Below are positions 36,656-47,485 of a stretch of DNA of 64,000 nucleotides, piece by piece. Each line of letters opens with the position of its first letter. Position 1 is the first letter of the stretch. A model generated the notes under the pieces. The model ran no database searches. It saw nothing but the letters and a program-made list of their open reading frames with translations, and was not told where the DNA came from. This DNA comes from Diphasiastrum complanatum (taxonomy: Eukaryota; Streptophyta; Lycopodiopsida; Lycopodiales; Lycopodiaceae): contig CM055092.1 in the NCBI GenBank assembly GCA_029204225.1, positions 14,684,059 to 14,748,058 of the forward strand. The letters are read 5' to 3'. Position numbers and translations under genes: made by a program.

Positions 36656-37250
36656 ACACATGGGAGTGTCCAAAAGTGTGACTGTGATCTCCTAAGACTT
36701 GGTGATTGCACAAAGATCAAGTATAGATTGAAATCCAAGATCTATCTCAAAAAAGTAAGGCAAGAGCACTTTGTGACATGCATATATCAAACATAGAAGT
36801 ACATTCACACACGTGGAGACTTGTCAATGAAAAAACTAAGTGTGGAACAGCCTTACTCTCAGGTAGAGAGAAAACCCAACAATCAATTCTCGGGTAGAGA
36901 GAGAAAACCAATTTGACTCAAAATGTAGAAAATCTAATTAACTTCAAAAATCTCTAGTAAAAATGAACCTTTCACACACTCTAATAGGAATCCGAGGTAG
37001 GAGGTGCTTGATTTTCATTCGACCCCTTTTTCTCCTCCTCTAAATATGATTGGTCGAGTGACTTATGAGTTCTCAAACTTGATTGGAACAAATAGGTGAA
37101 AATCTCTCTTTTGCTTGGTCACTAGATCTCATGCCAACAAATCGGGATGAGTCACATATCCAACCTAATCTTGACACTTGTAGCAAGCCTAAGCTAGCTA
37201 GGGCCACATCAAATGTTACTTTTGGCCTAATCGTGGAATTACAAGTATAC
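36656..37250 (-). repeat. Family-B copia LTR, minus strand
   Basis: Reverse-complement match to 42193-42771: shared words include CCAATCAAGTTTGAG, TTTTGAGTCAAATTGG and CAAGTCTTAGGAGATCA. At its downstream end the text CCATGTGTGAAATTCAA passes straight into the RT frame at 36655 instead of a PBS. The distal boundary near 37250 is approximate. Confidence 0.65.
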
Positions 37251-37417
37251 TTGTTCGAATTGCCTCCTAAGCCAAAATTTTCATCTCCCTTATTAGGGAC
37301 CTTTACAATATACTCCATAGGTGTGTCTATGCTCTTACAATTCTCCATATGAAACTTTTTCAATATTGATAGAGCATATCTAGATTGACTTATGAAAGCA
37401 TTGTGAAAAATTAACAA
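37251..37417 (-). pseudogene. Ty1/copia RT carboxy-end fragment
   Basis: The minus strand encodes HNAFISQSRYALSILKKFHM, then NCKSIDTPMEY and KVPNKGDENFG, the usual block just after copia RT. It stops where LTR-B begins, consistent with the end of an element whose 3' LTR is 36656-37250. Confidence 0.65.
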
Positions 37418-37549
37418 AATCTAGCTTGGATATTTTGTAATTCCTTGTTTATGAGTAAATCTCACACGTGTGGAGCATGTTCCCACAGGTGAAAAAAAAT
37501 TCAAAAATAGCTTAGTCATGTTGAGTTAGAGTTACATAAAGTTTAGAGA

Positions 37550-38253
37550 TGTGAAAAATTGCCAAAAATTGGCAACTCTAGCTTGATCAAAAACCATGTA
37601 GTATAATGTAAATTTTGTACATAAGTGGATTCCACAAATGTGAGGCCAATATGCCACATGGCTATCCACTCCTAATGTAGGTTAATTCAAGTCCATAGGG
37701 TTGGTCATGTCATTTTGGTAATGATTCCTAGTTTATAGGACCTAAATCCTGTATTTAAAGTGAATATTGACCAACTAGCTATCTACCAAGCATGACTCTA
37801 GGAAATAGACTAGGGTTTCATTTTAGGAAAAAAAAAAAAAAAAGGCTGAGTTAACTTACTTATTACATGCTGGAAATCCACCTAACTTCACAAAGGAAGT
37901 CAAATTTTTTATGTATTTCAAGCTCCCATAGTGAGAGAGAGATTAATTTTGGAGCTTATTGGCAATCTCAAGCTACTCCACTATGTACATTGAGTTTTTG
38001 TGATCCAAATGCAACCAAATCAATTTCTACTTGTTTTTCAGGTTGATGGTCGTACTACAACCTGTAGTATACACGTGTGGTCTCGGATTTCAATGTTGAT
38101 CAATGCCTTTGATTGTCTTGTTGTTTGTCAAATTGCCAATCTAGATCAACTTTTTTGTGTCTAGTTTTTTGATAGATTGTTAAGCAAACATCCAATCACT
38201 CTTGTGGATATTTTGTAGGTCCATTTATGGTCCTAAAGCACAGTACTTTCACA
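37550..38253 (+). repeat. Family-A 5' LTR, 704 bp
   Basis: Starts TGTGAAAAATTGCC, ends CAGTACTTTCACA. It contains a 17-base A run near 37830 that the 3' LTR lacks. Confidence 0.9.
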
Positions 38254-38266
38254 TGGTATTAGAGCC
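38254..38266 (+). promoter_or_regulatory. Primer-binding site
   Basis: TGGTATTAGAGCC directly follows the 5' LTR; it is the initiator tRNA-Met type site with one change from TGGTATCAGAGCC. Confidence 0.85.
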
Positions 38267-39316
38267 AAGTACAATAGCATTAACCATTGATCAAAAGCAA
38301 ATCCATTTTTAGCAAGTTTCGGTGCTAAAAACTAGTATTGAGAGGGTGAGCTAGAATCTTGATTTTGGTCAAGGATTTGATCCCAAACTTGGTAGGGATC
38401 CAAATATGTACTTTTCACATGTGTGAAAACCTTTGAACCTGCATTTAATTCATGGTATTCATTTGATCCAAAGAAATTCAATTTGTAAGCTTTTGATGTA
38501 GTTTTTAGTCAAAATCTTAGAATAAGCTACCAAGATTAAGTGCCATTGATTAGATTTGACATAGGGTCATGAGATCTAATTAATCTAGGCCGGAATCAGG
38601 TCCTCTAGACTTGTTTTACAGGTCTTGAAAGTACATCAGAAAGTGTGAGAGAGATTAAGTCATGTTTTTGTCCAAGAATGGTGAAAATTGATACTTTGAT
38701 AAGTCTTTGATAGAATCACCTTTGTGAGGGAGTGTAAGAACTATGACTAGAAGTCCAAAGAGAGGGCTAGAAGTCAAATTTGAGACAATCAAGACAAAGG
38801 GAGACCTTTGTGAGTTTCTAGAAGTTCAAATCAAAACCAATTTTTTTTAGCATTGTTTTATAGCATCCTTCCAAAAAGTTCTTTTGATCAAGATCAAGAG
38901 GTTCTTGCCACTTGAATCTTTGGGCATTTCAAGTAAGTTTCTAGTGAAAAAATTCTGGGAAATAACTTAGGTAGAGTTTAGAAGTTCAATCTACTTTGTG
39001 TTCATTGATTTTCTCAAGTGTAGTCAATAGAGTGAAAAATTGGCAAGATTTGATTGTTAGTAGATTTCACTTCATCTTATCTTCATTCCAACTTTGTGAG
39101 GGAGTGCTAGAACTGAGGTTATAAGTCCATTTGTTGGATTAGAAATCTAATTTGAGTGAAACACTACAAGTGTAGAGACCTTTGTGAGTTTCTAGAGTCA
39201 ATCAAATCTATTTCTTGTTTGTAGAAGTCACTAGTAAGATGGGATATGTTGGAGCATACCTTCTAGAAGCTAGTGAGAGATTGAATTATACAAATTATGC
39301 TATTTAAAAGGTTAGG

Positions 39317-40498
39317 ATGGAATCACTAATGGTGCTCCAAGACCTTTATAAGTTCTTGATTGAAGATGAAGATGAACCTCTAGGTGCACAGGAATTGATC
39401 AAATACAAGAAGAGATCTAGACTAGCACTTCATTGTGTGAAGATGAATGTAAGCAATGATCTTTTGAGAGAAGTATCATCATATACTAGTGCTAGAGAGG
39501 CTTGGAACTCTTTAAAGTCAATCTGTGAATCAAGCAACACTTCTAGAGTCCTCATGCTTAGAAATTAAATTTTGCAAAGCATGAGAAGAAGTGAGGAGAG
39601 TGCACAAGACTATATGCTTAGAATCAAGTCTCTAAATAGGGAGTTGGCTTCCATTGGAGAGAAGATTCATGATGGAGAGCTTGTACAAATTGTTCTTAAT
39701 GGTCTAGGACATGACCTTGCAAATTTGGTCTAAAGTTTTGCCATCCAAGACACTATAGAAAAACTTTACAGTGTATTAGTGGCTGAAGAGTGTAGGATGC
39801 TTCACACCAAGGTAAGAACGAGTTCATTGTCTTTGCAGGATGGAGATGAGAAAGCCAATTTCTCATTCAAGGGCAAAAAGAAGACTTTTAAAAAGAAGAA
39901 ACATCCAAAGGAGGCCAAAGAAGAGGATGATGCATCAATCTCAAAGAACAAGTCAAAGCAAAGATGCTTCTTTTGTGAAAAGAAGGGGCATTATAGATCC
40001 GAATGCTACAAGAGGCTAAGAGCACAAGACGAGGTGGACAAACAAGGAGACCTTGCACATGAGGAGGAGGAGGATGAAGTAGATGTATTCTTGATGACAT
40101 CTACATCCTCACCAACAAGCAATGGCAATTCAAGATATACATGGTGGATTGATAGTGGGGCTAGCTCCCACATGTCTTATGTAAAGGACTTTCTCTCAAC
40201 CGTACACTCATTCAATGATGCTAAAAAGCTTTTGTTTACTACAAGTGAGGAAGAGAAATGGTGTTGGTACCATCCCTTTGATCTAGAATCCTCAATAAGT
40301 ATGGATCTAGAAAATGTCCTATATGTACCATCAATCACCAAGAATATGCTTAGTGTTGGTCTACTCTTAGAAATTGGTCTAGATGTCCACTTTAAGCATG
40401 GTGTTTGTTTCATTTTGAAGAATGATGGTTGGATGCAAATGGAATTAAACATGGAAGATTGTTTAAGTAGGAAGCTAGTGTTGCTTTTGAGAGTGTGA
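39317..40498 (+). pseudogene. copia gag and aspartic protease
   Basis: Gag: MESLMVLQDLYKFLIEDED, then RSRLALHCVKMNVSNDLL, REAWNSLKSICESSNTSR. A TAA at 39566 and a TAA at 39732 interrupt the frame, with matching gag text between them (ESAQDYMLRIKSLNRELAS). The frame reopens at 39779: a Lys-rich stretch, the zinc knuckle CFFCEKKGHYRSEC (CX2CX4HX4C), then protease WWIDSGASSHM with its DSG active site, and LENVLYVPSITKNMLSVG. It ends at TGA 40496-40498, where a normal element would continue into integrase. Confidence 0.85.
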
Positions 40499-41477
40499 GC
40501 TTGACAAATGAGGAGATCACTCAAGTGGAGATTTTGGCACAGTGTGATCTTGCTTGCATTGAGGAGCAGCATCAAAAGGAGGAAGATCTTGAGGATCAGC
40601 CTCAAAGCATGAGAGTTCCAAGGGAGTCCTCAATGACAATGTCCGAGTCATCAAATTGCATGCATAATGTTCATTCAATTGTGCATCTTGCAAGGATGGT
40701 GAGCATTGGAGAGTCTACTATCTTTGAATACTTTTTGGACAGTATTAGTAGACATGGAGTGACTTGTTCTTTATCTTTAAAATCTATGATGTTTAGTACT
40801 TTGTATGACAAGACAATAAAAATTGATGCTTTCAAATCTCCATTTGTTGTTGATAAAGCAATTTCATTGGATATCTATTTTTGTAATAGTTTGAATAGTG
40901 TCATAAAAGATGAAACATCGTAGTGTTTTGCTCTTCAAGTAGAGATTGTAGAATCTATTTGTTTTCCATCAAAGAAGTTGTCAATGGTGGAAATGTGATC
41001 TTTCAAGAGTTGAAAATTTGTAAAATTGAAGAAGCATCTTTGGATCAACACCTTATTCAATTCATTGATGGTTTGGAGTCAAGTCAAGTGGAGGAACAAG
41101 CTCAAGATCCGAGGACTCCAAGAAAAACCATGAGTATCAAGGTGGAGCCATCAAGGCTCAATCATATGAATCAAGCAAGGCAAGTTGTCTTTGGAAAGAT
41201 TATGTATGCACTTAATAGTTTAATTGATGTATCTTCAAGTGCACAAATGCCTTTGAATCCATGGCTTGGCATGATGTTTAATTTTGAAGTGTGCTACATG
41301 TATATAAACACATTTACGGAACATCTTGTAAGGGATCCTTTAAGAAGTGGTGAAAGATTCTTCATGGACATCATTTTCTATTGGAGTCTCAAAAGTTCCT
41401 TGTTTATAGCTGAATTTTTAGACACTTCTAAAAGCTTTCATTCATCTATCAAGAGAGTTGTAAATAGATCAAGCTAA
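40495..41477 (+). other. Unrecognised ORF region in the place of copia integrase/RT
   Basis: Two adjoining frames, 40495-40923 (142 residues, acidic, with QKEEDLEDQPQSMRVPRESS) and 40923-41477 (184 residues, with FIDGLESSQVEEQAQDP, ARQVVFGKIMYALNSLID and RDPLRSGERFFMDIIFYW), overlap by one base. The early part of the second resembles the linker between integrase and RT (acidic, EEQAQDPRTPR), but no RT motif follows. The lengths of open frame are notable in an element with a broken gag. Function unknown. Confidence 0.5.
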
Positions 41478-41487
41478 ATTTCAGGAG

Positions 41488-42187
41488 TGTGAAGAATTGC
41501 CAAAAATTGACAACTCTAGCTTGATCAAAAACCATGTAGTATAATGAAAATTTTGTACATAAGTGGATTTCACACATGTGAGGCCAAGATGCCACATGGC
41601 AATCCACTCCTTATGTAGGTTAGGACAAGTCCATAGGGTTGGTCATGTCATTTTGGTCGTGATTCCTAGTTTGCAGGGCCTAAATCCTAGATTTAAGGTG
41701 AAAATTGGCCAACTAGCTATCTACCAAGCATGACTCTAGGAAATGAACTAGGGTTTCATTTTAGGGCAAAAATGCTGAGTTAATTTCCTTATTACATGTT
41801 GGAAATCCACCTAATTTCACAAAGGAAGTTGAATTTGCTATGTATTCCAAGTTGCCATAGTGAGAAGATAGATTAATTTTGGAGCTCATTGGCAATCTCA
41901 AGCTACTCCACTATGTACATTGAGTTTTTGTGATCCAAAGGCAACAAAATCAATTTCGATTTGTTTCTCAGCTTCAAGGCTGTATACAGCCTTTAGTACA
42001 CAAATGTGGTCTCATATTTCAATGTTGATCAATGCTTTTGATTGTTAATGCTTGTTGTTTGTCAAATTACCAATCTAGATCAACTTTTTTGTGTCTAGTT
42101 TTTTGATAGATTGTTAAGCAAACATCCAATCACTCTTGTGAATCTTTTGTAGATCCATTTATGGTCCTAAATTACAGTACTTTCACA
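41488..42187 (+). repeat. Family-A 3' LTR, 700 bp
   Basis: Starts TGTGAAGAATTGCC, ends CAGTACTTTCACA, and is followed by the duplicated AGAGA. It is collinear with the 5' LTR over its whole length. Confidence 0.9.
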
Positions 42188-42192
42188 AGAGA

Positions 42193-42771
42193 CATCTATC
42201 CAAGTGTAAGAAGGTGATATGGGCATTTTTGACATTAGAGGTAAAATAGGCAAGTACCAAAAGTAGGTTGTGATGTAACTCGAGTCAAGTTAGGCTTATG
42301 ACATTTGTCAAGTAGAGAGATTTGGTGTGTGACATTTCCTTATGTGTTGGCATGAGAGTTAGGGTCCAATCAAAAGAGAGATATTCATCAATTTGGCCCA
42401 ATCAAGTTTGAGGGCTCATATGTCAGTCAACCAATAGGATTTAGAGGAGGAAAAGAAGGGGTCCAATCATGTTTCACTCCCCTTCATGTTAGATTACTAC
42501 TTATATGTGCCTTACACTCATTGTATGTAAGTTTTTGGAGTTATGAGATTTCTACACTATTTTGAGTCAAATTGGCTTTCTCTCTCTACTTGAATTTTTT
42601 TTGGATTTTTATTCTCTCTATACCCGAGAGGAGGACATTTTCATACTTAGTTTGCTGTATTAATGGAATACATCTTGGTTTTCAATCTATGTGTGATCTA
42701 CGTGCAATCACAAAGTCTTAGGAGATCAATAACACACGTTTGGGAACTCCTACGTGTGTGAATTTCAACAT
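42193..42771 (+). repeat. Family-B copia LTR, plus strand
   Basis: Ends GTGTGAATTTCAACA and is followed by TGGTATCAGAGCC (42772-42784), so it is a 5' LTR. Its 5' part is obscured by the family-A insertion; the true start may be the TG near 42210. A TTTTGAGTCAAATTGG block and CCCGAGAGGAGGAC lie in its downstream half. Confidence 0.7.
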
Positions 42772-43672
42772 GGTATCAGAGCCTACCTAAGATATCCATG
42801 CATCTATTAAGTTTGATGTGAAAATTTGCCTTGAGATCAAGATTTTGCGAGTGTAGATGCATCTCCTTGTCTATCTTTGTGATTTTAGGATCAAGAAGGG
42901 TCATAATCATTATTAATGGACCTGATCTGGTAATGTACAAAATTTAGTGATCAGACAAGTGTGAGGTACAATTAACTTTTATGGTTTGGTTCTCCTCCAA
43001 GTTAGATCCAAAATCTATGCTAGATAGCTTGATAGAAATCTAGAAAAGTCTAGTTTTTTATGCAATTTGTTTCAAACCAATTGGATAAGCCAATCAAAAG
43101 CTATAGCCTTTTGAATGAGGGTAGGTAGGCCATCTAAAACTGTATGGACACTTTTGGTTTGATCCATATCTTGCTTGTTTGATCCAAAAACTTAAAAAGA
43201 AGCTTGCCAATTTTGTCTATTTGAGATCTAGACAATTTTTTGAGGTCATAGCTAATCCAATTGTATTTGAGTCATTTGTGTATGTTTTTTAGTGCTTTTG
43301 TGTGGTTGTCAAGTTGACCCAAACTTTGTCCTTGCTGCATCTTGGGATGAGAGTTTGATCTAGTTTGAGAGATATTGGTAGAGCTAGTGAGATAGGTCTC
43401 ACACTAAGTTGCAAGATCTCATATTGGAGTTGGTAGTACGAAGCAAAACTTTTGATCCATTACAAGTGAATTTCTCAAAGGAAAATGACTTCCTTAGATT
43501 CCATTTTGTTGGAGCATGGTGAGAGATTGAACACCTCCATTTATGTTATTTGGAAGGTGAGGATGGAGTCCATTTTGGTGCTCCAAGATGTGATGGAGAT
43601 TGTTCTAGGACTTGAGGAGGAGCCTCTTTCTGTTGAATATGCTCCTTTGATTAGAAGAGGTGCCAAAGCATC
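42772..43672 (+). pseudogene. copia PBS, leader and gag start (truncated)
   Basis: After the perfect PBS TGGTATCAGAGCC comes a 700-bp leader and then gag MTSLDSILLEHGERLNTSI (43485), followed by YVIWKVRMESILVLQDVMEI and VLGLEEEPLSVEYAPLIRRG. Copia homology stops after about 62 codons at 43672, where unrelated coding-like text takes over in the same frame. Confidence 0.75.
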
Positions 43673-44428
43673 TTGTCTATTAGTTGATGATTGTTTGCGC
43701 TATAGGGCTGACGGGAAAACAAATCTGGACCTCTGGGCAGATGGGACATTATATCTTAAAAATCCATATTCCATGCAGCATCCCAAATTTTCTTTAGTTA
43801 CTCAATTGATATAGTTTGTCTATCATGACAAGAATGGTTTGTTAGGTTATTGTAAAATATTAGAAGAATATGGTAATGCATTTTCAATGGAAAGAATCCA
43901 TTGTTTAGAGGATGTAATTAGATGTATATCTTTAGATTTGCCCAAAAAGACAATATTTTGTGAATAAAATTCCTAGAGAGTCAGGTTCTCCAAAAAGAAA
44001 ACAAAAATCTTCGGAATAATAGTGAATTGTTACAAAAAATCAGTGTGAGTACAAAAAAAGACATTGATTGAATTGAATAATGGCCGTTCTACATACTCAC
44101 AACCAGTGAAAGATTTTGACTTGATAGATAAAAAGATAAAAAAAAAAAAATGAAAGCGACTGTTCAACACAAATATTCATTTCTAGTCATCAACATGAGG
44201 CTATTGAAAAAGAAATATTTATGCATTCAAGTAAGTTTTTGACTTTTGGCCTTTGCAGTCTTTTTTTACTTCAAGAGTTCAGATCTTATATTGTTTTTGC
44301 ATGACTAAAGATCTTCAACGTCCGTGGGAACTGTTCCCACAACCTGCACTTTAGAGTCTATTAAATATGGACATCTTCCTCCATTGGCATGGGGATACGA
44401 GGTGTAGTCGGAGGGCTCAGCATGACGC
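43673..44428 (+). other. Coding-like fragment of unknown family
   Basis: In the frame continuing from gag: DLWADGTLYLKNPYSMQHPKF. A shifted frame then reads VYHDKNGLLGYCKILEEYG and RIHCLEDVIRCISLDLPKK. The text looks like degraded protein sequence, possibly from the transposase-like family at 44995-46060, but no motif is diagnostic. Confidence 0.3.
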
Positions 44429-44451
44429 GGGGGGGGGGGGGGGGGGGGGGG
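44429..44451 (+). repeat. Poly-G tract, 23 G
   Basis: Uninterrupted run of 23 G after GACGC. It gives a spurious polyproline frame on the other strand. Confidence 0.9.
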
Positions 44452-44994
44452 TGCTGCTCTACAAAGATTTCTTAAAATTTCATTGCGCATGATGTTCTGA
44501 AGTTGTTGCGCAGTCATCCAGATCCTGCTAGGCACCCTTGTTGTTTGCTTTAAAAGATAAAAAAATCTATGAAATTACGCTCTCCTCTATTGGTAAAAGT
44601 GAAAAATGAATGGTAAAATTCCTTAATATATCATTTGGCCCATGCATACTGAAGTTCAACTAGCATGTTTTGGCCCTGTGTAGCTTAATGCAAGCTTTTT
44701 GGGCAATATTGGATATGTGCGAATAGTGAGGTAGAGCGATCCCTCAAATTAGTTCAGCGCTTAAGTTCAATATCCGCTTTTTGGAATATTTTCAAGAATA
44801 TTTTTCATGAAATATTACTTTCGAAAGAATATTTCTTTTTTGTATAGATGTAAAGTGGCTAGAATATTCTAATATTCGACAACACATTTATTTCATGATC
44901 AGTTCTGGTGACGCGTGTACAATGAAGTGTATAAATATCAGTTTAACGCCAACATAACATTTTTAGTAAATTTTTAATTCTACCGCTGTTTAGG

Positions 44995-46060
44995 TCATAC
45001 GTATCGTTCATATCCCAAAGTTATCAAAGAGCATATGGATGGAGAACTTTTCAATGTACCTGGAATAGGAGACTTCAAGGTAGAGTGGCATTTGGTTGGT
45101 GATTTGAAAACTTTAAAATGTATGTTCAATGTTTTCCATGGAGCAACCTCCAAAAATCCATGTTTATATTGTATGAAATCATCAAATGTCATGACCAAGA
45201 ATACAAGAATAACAAGAGACAAAGAGAATCCAAATTGGAAACCTGTTCTGCCAATTCCTCTACAAAACGTACATATTTGCACTCTCCATGCTGAGGTTAG
45301 AATAATCAAAAAGCTTGTGTATTGTCACATATTATATGCTTGGAATACTAAGCCAGAATTATCTTCCAAAAAGGCTATTTCTAGATTAGAAGATGTTCTA
45401 TCTAAAGCAGGTCTCCATAAAGGACATGTTTCGTTTAAAGCAGGTCTCTATAAAGGACATGTTAAAATACAAAAGGACCTTAAGCTTTCAGAAAAAACAG
45501 GAAATATACTTTGCAAGCCAAGCATTGGCGGAGCAAAGGCACGAAGATTTTTATCTAGCCATTTAGGAAAGCCATCTAAGACACATTACTCAGTTTGGAA
45601 AGACAGCATAGCTTCTACTCAAAATTTTGAGCAGGAAGGATCAACAAGGGTAGTGAAAGTTGAAGCATGAAAAAGATTAAATCATATGGTTAAAATATTA
45701 CGATAGGAAACATTTTCAAACAACGACTTGCGACTGCTCCAAAAAAGTTGTGTTGAGTTTGTAGATGCAGTTAAAGTGTCATGGGGAGCGGATCATATCA
45801 CACATTACATGGTAAGCATTTAAAAACAGATATCAAGTTACTATTTTATTTTATTTTTTGAAGTTTACCTATTGATAGAAATGATTGATATTTTGCAGCA
45901 CATATTACGACACCATTTCATTTCCTTAGCAAAAAATCATGGAAAATTGAGTATATGGTCATCACAAGGGATGTAAAAATCTCATTGGCAAAACAGACAA
46001 CGCATGGTGGCATCAATAGTAGACACGGATATATCCTTCAGCTATTTCAATGTTCTATCG
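44995..46060 (+). pseudogene. Unclassified transposase-like gene, copy 1 (with intron)
   Basis: Frame 45035-45670 (the homologous text begins upstream, YPKVIKEHMDGELFNVPGIG) has WHLVGDLKTLKCMFNVFHG, then NPCLYCMKSSN, a Cys-X2-Cys after a GDLK block, as found in some eukaryotic DNA-transposon proteins. A TGA at 45668 and a TAG at 45703 follow, but text matching copy 2 continues through FVDAVKVSWGADHITHYM to a GTAAGC donor at 45811. It resumes after TTTGCAG at 45899 with HILRHHFISLAKNHG. An 11-residue unit is duplicated in tandem (KAGLHKGHVSF, KAGLYKGHVKI). The class is not certain. It is not CACTA, hAT or MULE by any motif I can see. Confidence 0.5.
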
Positions 46061-46389
46061 ACGAGCACAAATACGACATCAAACAAGATCTACAAATTAC
46101 ATCAAGTTCAAAAAGGCATGTAAATTTATACATCAAGGGAGGTAGATTGACAGACACAACATTGTATTATATATTTGTAATTTGTTTTGGAAAAAAGACA
46201 TTTCCAACTGATTAAATATATCTATATCTCCTTGCCATCTTTTTTTCTTTTTCAAATACCAGTTATATTTTGTTGTCATGGAGGAATTCTCTTCTTGCAA
46301 ATGGATCCAAAAGATAAGCATTTTCCTTTTTTCGACATAATTCTATGTAAGTTGCATACAAAGCAGATTATTTTGTGTGGTTTAATGAA
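46061..46389. other. No feature recognised
   Basis: AT-rich sequence between the transposase-like copy and the minus-strand coding-like block. Nothing supported. Confidence 0.5.
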
Positions 46390-47485
46390 CTTATGACCAT
46401 CTAAGTAATGAGGCAATGCCTTTACTACCATGATAATTGTTTTTCTTGAGCACTGAACGTTGAATAGGCAACACAAATCTCATAGTTTTTGAGAAATTTG
46501 AGATAATTTCCAAGGCCGCTATCCTTGTTAAATTTGCCCAATTAGGTTCGAAAGCCACCTCATTGAATGGCAAATTCGTCAATAAGAACAGCTTCCTAAA
46601 AATATGAAAATTAAAATTCTAGTTCTTATGATGAATATAAACAATATGCAAAATTAGTTGTACGCATAAAAAATAAAAGAATTCACACATTCAATGTTAT
46701 TTGCTTCAATTAATTCGGGGTGGTCTATTCTGTGACCCTTTTGTGAGCTTAACTCTTTTGGTTGATATATTTTGCGAGGCCCAAAACCAAGTTGGTTCTG
46801 AAGAGCCATGAACTCATTCTCTGAGGGAATATGTTTCTGATGCTCATGGGTCTTCGACAAAGACTGTTGCAAGCACTCTTCTGGACAAAGTGTATCATCA
46901 TTGATCTCATCATCTATTCCAAGAACAATGTCATCATATTCAAAATCAAGAATGTCAAAAAACTCACCTAATGTTTTGGCTAAATACATAAAACTTCATC
47001 TTCACAATAATAAAAAAAATCGCACAAGTTAGGATTGAGAAGAAATTTCATTTAATTCATCCATAGCACTTTCGGTTTCTCCTACAAATGTAGATCGATT
47101 ATCACTTGGGTCAAATTTTATCATATTGTCATATTTTATGTCAGTTTCTTGATATTTTGATCTTGTGAAGAGGAGGGAGGTGAAGTTTGCATGGAGCTTG
47201 AGCAATCCATTCATCTGGGATCAAAATAATCAATTATAATATAAATGCTGATTGATATTCAACTAATCTACACTTTCTGCGGCAAAATTGGCAGTAACCA
47301 AAGAACTTAAATTTCTCATCAAGTTTTGTATATAATTGATCCAATTTCAACATGCTTGACAATATCAGTGTAATGCATAAAACTTGTGTTCTCAAACTTT
47401 TGCAAGGGCAATGTAACAAAACTTTTGAATATATTGTAAGGCTCAAAGAACATGTGTCTATTTTAATGAGTTGCAGCAAAAACAT
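46390..47485 (-). other. Coding-like minus-strand block, unknown
   Basis: Minus-strand frames at 47234-47485, 47029-47214, 46654-46989 and 46391-46582 follow one another with splice-like borders in between (for example TTTTTAG|GAAGC near 46595). The 46654-46989 frame is acidic (DEINDDTLCPEECLQQSL, LQNQLGFGPRKIYQPKEL), and the 46391 frame includes FEPNWANLTRIAALEIISN. It could be an exon series of a small gene or a transposon ORF. No family recognised. Confidence 0.3.

Larger units (their letters stand above)
37550..42187 (+). mobile_element. Non-autonomous copia-type LTR retrotransposon, structurally complete, 4.64 kb
   Basis: Two direct LTRs (37550-38253 and 41488-42187) start TGTGAA and end TTTCACA. 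The element is flanked by identical 5-bp target duplications AGAGA (37545-37549 and 42188-42192). A PBS follows the 5' LTR. The interior holds a copia gag with zinc knuckle and a protease, then about 1 kb of ORFs without recognised homology. Integrase, reverse transcriptase and RNase H are absent. It must have been mobilised by enzymes supplied in trans. It lies in debris of LTR-B type elements, so it is one of the younger insertions, although its LTRs differ at many positions. Confidence 0.9.

Noticed and set aside
44305-44535. Frame with polyproline tract
   Set aside because: Created by the 23-base G run read on the opposite strand.
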